DNA of 64,000 nucleotides. Origin: Medicago truncatula (lineage: Eukaryota; Streptophyta; Magnoliopsida; Fabales; Fabaceae). How positions within the stretch are numbered: position 1 is the first letter of the stretch; the number at the start of each line of letters is the position of its first letter. Positions 56,652 through 64,000 of the stretch are shown here, piece by piece. The notes under the pieces are model-generated. The model had not been told where the DNA came from. It did not search any database and saw nothing but the letters and a program-made list of their open reading frames with translations. Where the stretch lies: positions 32,182,091 to 32,246,090 of the forward strand of contig NC_053044.1 in NCBI RefSeq assembly GCF_003473485.1. Reading direction: 5' to 3'. The position numbers and the translations under genes are program-made.

Positions 56652-58869
56652 TGTTATTTTCCTCACTATTATCTACGAGGATTTGCAATGAATATTTTTC
56701 ACATGTTCCAAATTTTCCTTAGAACAGTCATTTTTTCTTTTCTCTCTTCCGGGAATGTTAAAATTGATTCATCTCACAATGACTTTAGTCTTCAAATATT
56801 CATTGATGGTCCAACATGAACCCAAAATTTCATAGGTCCATTTTAAACGAAACCTTCATTGATTTAGATTAAGCCAATTTTCATTGTTGGTCGATATGAT
56901 GAGAACAATACAAATCTAGAAGGGGTGAGTAATTTCCCTCTAAAAATTTAGAATTGGGTTTTTAAAAACTACTTTTGCAAATCAATATGACTATTAGAAA
57001 TATGACTTAGTACTAAGATTACAAAATTAAAACAACGAACACAATAATATTAATTTTGAACAAGAGATTCACAATTGATTTAATGTTACACAATCAAATA
57101 TCAATCACTTAATTACAAACCCTAATTATTCTCAAATCAATCCTGAAACTTAAACAGGAAATTACTACTAATTGAAATCACAAAACTTGTTCATTGATGA
57201 ATTCATAAGCAAATAAATTTCTAATATGTTAAGTGATTGGATAACTATTTTAAATTCAATGTTCTTCAAACAAAACGAGTTCATTATAATGCTATTAATC
57301 ACTTAACACATATTCATTTTAAACTTATCACAATTCTTCAATTAATAAGCCAAAACTTGCAGAAATTCAAAGGTAAGGGAGAAGAATACACCGAATTTAT
57401 AGTGGTTTCCCAAATCGTCCTCGTTATGGGGTATATCCACTCTTTGTAGAATTTTTTTTGGCCTTCTACTATGATTGAGTGTTTGCACAATGTACTACAT
57501 GGTTTTATTAGAAGTAATTAACAAAGCTTTTGACTTGATCCAAGTCCAAGATCCACGAACTTAACACCTAAGTACTTCAAATCTTCAATCCCACGAGATC
57601 CCTTAACAATCTTTGTTAAGATTCCTTCTTTCACATAAGTTCTTTTGATTTCCTTAGGAATTAATGAACTAGAAAAATCCCTAGCTTGTAAAGGAGAAAA
57701 GAATGCCTTCTTGTTTCCTTTAGAACTTTGAGCATTTCAAATTTCTTGAAAGATTCAAACCATTACATAACCTAAAATTGTCCATCTAATCCAAGACCCA
57801 AATTCTCACAATGAACTATGAAGAATGTTTTCTTATGGTATTTGAGAGAAGGAGAGAATAGCGAATAGTAATGAATGAAACCAGTAAATAGGTCAAATTT
57901 TAGGTTTAATCACTCTTGAGAAGGTATTGGCCTAGTCCCCCTTCTCTTTTTTGTATCAATCTTTTTTAATATATCTTTTTAGGGTTGTTGGCTCCTTGCT
58001 ACAATCCTAGTTTAAAAAAAAAAAAAAAAAAAAGAAAGAGAGCCATTGAGTTATATAGCTAAGCAATATAACTAGGAGAACCTTTGGCTTGAATCAGATT
58101 AGAAATCAAGTTTTGGTTCCTTGAAAGCTAAGAAACCTTTAGAAAATATCGTCTTAGTATTATTACTAGCTCCTTGAATTTCCTTGTCTCTCATGATTTT
58201 AGGAAAGGTAATTAGTGTGCTGACATCCTTGCCAACATATACTCTTTCCTCTAGTCTCTTAACTATTTGGTTAGATATCCCTAACTGTCTCAAAGCTACT
58301 TTTGCACAAAACAAGTTATTATGAATGCCTAACTTTAGATTTGTATATCACTAAGGAGGTTTTGGTCTACTCTCCCTCCTTTTCTTTGATATTATCCTGG
58401 TTAATATATTTTGGTAGTTTAGCACTTTGCTACGCTACCCTCTTTTTGTCAAAAAACGAAAAATATCGCAATGCATCATAGTCCATGTTTGTGCAAAATG
58501 AGTTATTTTTCTCAATCTTCATACATTCTCAAGCTCATGTAAGGTAACCTAATTTCAACCATTTAAACTAAAACCATGATATACATATAAACCACGATAT
58601 CATACACACAGACAAAGCGCTAAAGGTGTTACATTTCTTGCGTTTATTTTCAGTTTAAAATACTTCAATTTTTTTCTGATAATTTTATTATATATTCATA
58701 ATGAAATCATTCAAACATTATGCATAACTCAGAAATAAATATTTTATCAAACTAAATATTTCACCTTTCGTAACGTTTCCTTTTTTTATCATGTATAAGG
58801 CTATATGGAAACACTATAATAAGAATAACTTCTTATTATTGGGAATTTTTTATGGGACCTCTTTACTAA
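56652..58869. other. Intergenic, repeat-like, no gene
   Basis: Several short frames, none recognisable. 57530-57860 and 58060-58320 look like repetitive legume DNA of unknown class. Confidence 0.4.
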
Positions 58870-59135
58870 GCATGGTGAAGGGACAAACATGTACATCCCT
58901 TTTACATATTTACGAGATATTTAATAATGATTCTATCTAATTTTGTGAAGGAGAGGGTGAGTTTTATATGTATTTTATAGGAACAAACACAACACTTTGA
59001 TGTACTTAAAGAAACATTTTCTTACAAACCCATAAGCACAATTTTTATTTTAATATTTGTAATGAGAAGCTAATCTGTATAAATTAAAAAGTGATAAAAC
59101 CATACTCTATTTTCTACATGCTAAGGGGAGAGAAT
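58870..59135 (+). promoter_or_regulatory. NCR F upstream region
   Basis: GGGACAAACAT (58879), ATTTAATAATGATTC (58919), second box GGAACAAACACAACAC (58979) and AAAGTGATAAAAC (59087), in the same order as at NCR E and the minus-strand genes. Confidence 0.6.
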
Positions 59136-59438
59136 ATGACTGAAATTGTAAAAAAAAAATTATGTCATGATTATCTTTCTTTTCATATTTCTTGTTGCAC
59201 CGAATGTTCAGGGTAAACCATTTATTTACCATTTTAATTTTCCTTAGTTACTTCCTACATAATATTTTATATCATTTTTGTAACATTCTTTTATTCTCTT
59301 TTTTTAATTACAGCGCAACGCAATAGATTTAGAGAAGATTCTGATTGTCCAATTGAAATGTGTGGATTTCCTTTGAAAACAAATTGTTTAAGGCCACATT
59401 TTATACTTGGTAAAAGAGGCATATGTGTATGTGTTTGA
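59136..59438 (+). pseudogene. NCR gene F, decayed
   Basis: Exon pair with the NCR layout: signal-peptide exon 59136-59212, intron 59213-59313, second exon 59314-59438 coding RNRFREDSDCPIEMCGFPLK, TNCLRPHFILGKRGICVCV. Splice sites are present. However, the signal-peptide reading frame is disturbed, and the mature part has five rather than six Cys. I regard it as a recently decayed NCR; the conserved upstream blocks could still drive transcription. Confidence 0.75.
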
Positions 59439-59491
59439 ATGACGTGCCTGTAAGATTCTGCTACAATATTAGCTATCATTTAGTTATTGTG

Positions 59492-59863
59492 GGGTTAACA
59501 ATGTTTTATCCCCCTCTAATGTAATTTCCGGTTTTACTCCGTGTAAATTTTTTCGTTGGGATTTCGTCCATGTAATTTGAAGATTTTTGGTTTTGGACCT
59601 TCATGAATTTTGGCTGTACAAAATCGAAGATATGACAGGGAGTAAACCGAAATTTGCTCAAATTCACAGGGGGTAAACCAAAATTTGCTCAAATTACAAG
59701 GGGGTTAAACCTAAATTTTCTCAAATTACAGGGGGTGAAAATTTCCAGGAAGGTCCAAAACCAAAAAATCTTCAAATTACAAGGATGAAATTCAAAAGAA
59801 ATATTTTACAGGAGAAAAAACCGAAAATGACCTATATTATAAGAGGTAAAACACTATTAACCC
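59492..59863. mobile_element. MULE-type element with internal tandem repeats
   Basis: 372 bp; ends GGGTTAACAATGTTTTA and inverted TAAAACACTATTAACCC, exact 9-bp duplication gttattgtg at 59483-59491 and 59864-59872. Inside, 'gtaaaccaaaatttgctcaa' occurs about three times in tandem (59640-59725). Confidence 0.9.
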
Positions 59864-60189
59864 GTTATTGTGTTTGCATCCAAAAATTTGTATTTTCTTT
59901 CTTTTTATATTTTCGCAGAACTTTCAATTATGGCTTTGTACTCTAATAAATTTAAAAAAGGAAGTAAAGAAAATTATTTAGATTGTCTTATTTTCTCTTA
60001 AATTTACAGATATCAGCATGTCCTTCAATTCAGAATTTTCATGTTGTCTTTCAAATGCTACCACATATTAGAATATCTTTAGTAGTTAAATTCAAAATTA
60101 ATTTTTATGTTTACGTCATAATATTGTTACACTTATGTTTTTTCTCACACTTCAATTTATGATCCTCTTGAATTTTTCTTTTTCACAAC

Positions 60190-61695
60190 TATTAGAGGAA
60201 GAAGAGAATAATAAAGAGAGTTCTCCTAGTTTACTTGTATCTGAAGTTAACTAGTTTAGCTTTCTATATTCTACTTGATTTAGCTTGTTCATAGGACATT
60301 TGTACTTTACTTTCTTCCTATAAATACCTCATGTACCTTCATTCACATTCATGAGAAATGAGACCATTTTCACATTTTACATTTCATAACATGGTATCAG
60401 GAGTTTTTTCTCTCTCTTCCATGGCGGAAGTTAGTTACAAAAGTTAGTTACAATCCGTTTCTTCATCTTCTTCGTTGATTATTCGTTATTTTTGCAAAGA
60501 CCCTCATGGTTTTCTTCTGTGCTATTGATTCTCTTGTTGATATTGCATTTTGTTGAAATTTTTTTCTCTCTCTGTTCTTCGTAATTTGCTTCGCATTTCA
60601 ACATGGTTCACAACAATCAACCTGATACTGAATCCGTGTTCTACGTTCATCCAAGAGAAGGACCGAATTCAGTGCTTGTAGCTCCTCCATTGGATGGATC
60701 TAATTACCTCGCATGGAGTCGTTCCATGATTCGAGCTTTTGGCGCGAAAAACAAATTGAAATTCATTGATTGATCTATGGAGATTCCAGATGAAGATGAT
60801 TTGAATCGCAATGCCTGGGAACGTTGTAACCATCTCCTTCAGTCTTGGATCATCAATTCAGCTACTCCTCAAATTGCACAAACCCTAGTTTTTCATGAAA
60901 ACGCCATTGATGCGTGGTTGGATCTTAAAGAACGCTTCTCTAAAGCAGATCGTATTCGTATTGCTACTCTTCGTTCTAAGATCAATAATCTGAAGCAAGG
61001 TTCAAAATCAGTGTTAGACTACTTCACTGAAATGAAAACTCTTTGGGAAGAGTTGAATTCCCATCGTCCAATGCCACATTGCACTTGCCCTCATCCATGT
61101 CGTTGAGCTGCCATGAGAGAAGCTTGTAATTACATGCTTGAGGATCAAGTTATCCAGTTTTTGACTGTTTTGAATGATCAATTCAATGTGATTAAGACTC
61201 AGATGCTCATGCTTGATCCACTCCCCTCAATTAACAAAGTATACTCATTGGTTATACAAGAGGAAAGCAACAATAGTTCATTACACTCCTCCATTGATGA
61301 ACCTTTATCTGTCATCAATGCTGCTGATTCACGCAAGCCTCAAGGCAGAGGAGAGGCTATTTCTCTGGATCCAAGCCACCTAGACATTGTTCATTTTGTG
61401 GCAAAACCAATCATACTATTGAATATTGCTATCAGAAACATGGATTCCCATATCCAAATTCTAAGAAGTAGCATTCTTCTGTTAATGCCTCAAGCAGTTT
61501 TGATGAAAAAGAGGCTCAATCAGCAAGTTGCAATGATGCATCTTCATCTTCCATTACCAGTATTTTTCAGGAGAAATATGATCAATTGCTTAGCTTGTTA
61601 CAATAAGTGAATTTGCTTCCTGCACCAGCATTTTCCACTCCTTCATTCACATTCATGAGAAATGAGATCATTTTCACATTTTACATTTCATAACA
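60190..61695 (+). mobile_element. Small Ty1/copia relic (LTR ends, gag only)
   Basis: Fossil. A 5' LTR-like end is followed by a tRNA-Met type primer site (TGGTATCAGG at 60392), then gag-like coding sequence (60603-61610; for example PPLDGSNYLAWSRSMIRAFG, RIRIATLRSKINNLKQGSKS). A 55-bp repeat of the LTR end (60337-60391) recurs at 61640-61695, marking the far side. Protease, integrase, RT and RNase H are absent, so it is a deletion derivative. The gag part has a few breaks. The outer border of the 5' LTR is uncertain. Confidence 0.8.
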
Positions 61696-62153
61696 ACAAC
61701 CTCAAGTTTTCTGTTCTCTTTTAATAGATATGGAAAATTAAAGTCACTAAATAAATATAATAGTATACTAAAGTATTATGCAAGTCTTAATTATTTATTT
61801 TTCTTTGTGTGTTGTCTTTAATTTAACAGATTTACTTATACTCTATGATCTAAGCTTAGTTTTCCTTATGCTAGAGACTTTATGTAGGTTTAATTTATGT
61901 TGCATTTAAAAAAAAAACTTGTATAACTAAACTCAATATAATTATGTACAATAATTATTTATTCTACTTTCACATTTATCCTAATAATGGTATGATATAT
62001 AAAATGAACATATATTAATATTTGTAAGAAAAAATAGTAAAGAATGAAGCACGAACTAAACAAATTGTAGAAATAAAATAACTGCACAAAATACTTTAAT
62101 AAAATTAAATGTTCTCTTTGAGAATGAAAAACAACATCAATAATAATTAAACT
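61696..62153. other. Intergenic, 3' flank of the YSL gene
   Basis: AT-rich; would hold the 3' UTR of the minus-strand transporter gene. Nothing else seen. Confidence 0.5.
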
Positions 62154-64000
62154 TCAATGTTCTAAGAAGGCATCAACTTTAGCATTTTTTGCTTTAGACA
62201 AGAATTTCATACAAATAGGTGGCTTCACTCCAGCAAGAGCAAGAAAAGAGCTAGGAAGTGTCCAAATTCCATCTCCACATATCAAACCAGACGCAACCGC
62301 TGATCCAAATGCATCAGCCTTAGCCCTATCAACCTTCTGCCAAATAAACAATATCAAGCTTCCAACACACATATCAATAGCAAAGCTGCTTCCGATGTAA
62401 AATGGTATAGCCATAGCCATAGGAACAGGAATAAACTTGGAGTATTTCTTTGGAACCAAGTCGCGAACAAAATTAATAACTATGGCACTGAAGAAAAACG
62501 CAATGCAAAGTCTGAGGCAGTTTTTCGGCAGAGCGGAGAATCCGTCCACACCTATTATTGCAATGTTTCGAAAAACAAGTGCATAAGGTGCAGGGTATGC
62601 TGAACCAGGTTGACCAAGAGTACCGAAAGCATGGTAGAATAGCCAGAAAACACATGGTGATATAATACATCCCATAGCAGTTCCAATAACTTGGCTCACA
62701 AACATGGATTTCGGCGAAGCCAATGTCATGTAACCTGTTTTGAAGTCTTGCATAAGATCGGAAGCTGTTGAAACAATGTTCATCATGACGCCACATGCTG
62801 CTAAACCGGCTAGGACACCACCGTTGGCTGAACCTGCCCAAGCACCGATGGTGAAGATGGCTAATTTTCCATAGGTCGATGCAAGGGACCAATCTGTTAA
62901 TCCACAACCGTAGGCATTGCAAAAGGCTAGTGCGGGTGCAATGATGTAAATCAAAATGACGTGATACCACTTTATCTGGTGAAAAATGTGGGGTATGGTA
63001 ATTATTGAAATTATACCAATTATGACATAGCCTGCGATAGAAAACCAGGAGGGGATTTGATCTTTGAGGAACATCTCGGTTCTGCGCTTGTCGTCAAATG
63101 AAAGTGTAGGTTGGAGAGGAGCATTTGGATCATTAGACTCTGCTCCTTTGTCTTTTTTGTTCCATTGCTTGTACATACCTATAAGAGTTGTGCTAAGAAC
63201 TTTCACAAAGTTGTATAGACCATCACCAAGGATCATTGCTATGGATATGAAAACCTGTGATTTAAAAAGAATACAATTAGGAAAAGACCAAAGAAATACA
63301 TTATCAACCGTAGTCACATTGAAAATGACCTTTTGCATCAGAATATGTCCATATTCCAGTTTTTCACTTGCTTCAATCCAATTAACTGTATTTAAAGTTG
63401 ATATCCAATAAGAAACTACTATTTTTCCATATCAATTTCAAAATATACTTACAAAAATGGAGTATGTATCAAAAATGTAGATTTTTGCCAACAATTTAAA
63501 TAAATAAAAAATAGAAATACAGAAAGACAACTTACTTTGTAACCTTGAAGACCATGTAAGCTGTTTTCATTGAGCTCAGCAGAGAACCAATCTCCTTTTT
63601 TAGAACCAATGAGAGGCCACATGACAGCCCATGAAAGAATTCCACCAATCAACAGCGAAATATTGATTATATATGGACATATCATCCCAACCCCCACATA
63701 GGTAGCAGAAAAATCAAAGTAGAACCTGTTATGTACATTAAATAATAAATGTTAAATAAAAGAAAAGGAGCTAAAATACATATTAATCTATTTTATCAAA
63801 GCAATATTATCTAAAAAAGTTGGCAACTCATCATGCTATCACCATAATTGAGAACATAGAGGTTTCAGTTTTGGTCAACTTTTATATTGTATAGTTTATA
63901 ATCCAAGTAACAGAGCTAATTCCTTTTTAAATTCTCTTATTAATTAATAAAATAAAGGCGAGTCACGTACTTCCTATGATAGGCTTCTAGACCAAATGTG
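62154..64000 (-). CDS. Yellow-Stripe-Like (YSL, OPT family) transporter, 3' part
   Basis: Three exons on the minus strand, the first cut by the window edge: 63971-64000 (TFGLEAYHR, split Lys), 63536-63725 ([47 protein letters not shown]), 62154-63254 ([20 protein letters not shown] to [12 protein letters not shown]). All introns are GT-AG and the frames join. About 440 C-terminal residues are covered of a family length near 670. Hallmarks are [76 protein letters not shown] and [17 protein letters not shown], with many membrane spans. YSL proteins move metal-nicotianamine complexes or, in the YSL7/8 clade, small peptides. The sequence looks closest to the YSL7/8 clade from memory, not verified. 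Intact as far as visible. Confidence 0.92.

Noticed and set aside
62473-62970. 165-aa minus-strand frame rich in His/Cys
   Set aside because: Out-of-frame shadow of the YSL last exon.

Overview
The window is nuclear DNA of a dicot plant and almost certainly of an IRLC legume, most likely Medicago truncatula. The evidence is a group of nodule-specific cysteine-rich (NCR) peptide genes: a signal-peptide exon of the MVEIVKFVYVIIIFISLFL type, a phase-1 intron of about 100 bp, and a short Cys-rich second exon. This gene family is known only from inverted-repeat-lacking-clade legumes. The background is very AT-rich and gene-poor, and is packed with small plant transposons.

Layout. 1-6.3 kb: an intronless NDR1/HIN1-like (LEA_2) membrane protein gene at 2836-3594, then decayed PPR, coiled-coil and RNase H fragments. 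6.5-8.8 kb: a C/D-box snoRNA gene (6814-6895) with a promoter-like upstream region, set among repeated structured modules. 9.7-16 kb: NCR gene A and a series of MITEs and SINEs. 16.4-16.9 kb: a two-exon gene of unknown function on the minus strand. 17-24.7 kb: nested MITEs/SINEs and a 3.5-kb CACTA element (19844-23309) carrying captured pieces of a histidyl-tRNA synthetase gene and an NB-LRR resistance gene. 25-30 kb: NCR gene B, a hAT element in its upstream region, and a second hAT derivative. 30-33 kb: copia and LINE remains. 35.5-48.9 kb: a tandem segmental duplication whose two units each hold one NCR gene (C, D), a captured host-gene fragment (alpha-tubulin in one, SGF29 in the other), CACTA-like ends and copies of the snoRNA-linked repeat. 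49-53.8 kb: MULE, LINE and copia remains. 54-59.5 kb: NCR E (intact) and F (decayed) on the plus strand. 60-61.7 kb: a small copia relic. 62.15-64 kb: the 3' part of a Yellow-Stripe-Like transporter gene on the minus strand.

The most interesting observation concerns NCR genes A, B and D. Exon 2 contains an in-frame 78-nt duplication that copies the first three-Cys half-motif, and in A and D also carries a usable splice acceptor. Choosing one of the two acceptors in A or D would give either a normal six-Cys peptide (67 aa) or an unusual nine-Cys peptide (93 aa). In B the inner acceptor is lost and every Cys of the extra half-module has been replaced, although the frame is kept open. All NCR genes here share upstream sequence blocks; MITE or hAT insertions lie in the distal part of the A and B upstream regions.

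All calls come from reading the sequence by eye. No database search, folding program or expression data was used.
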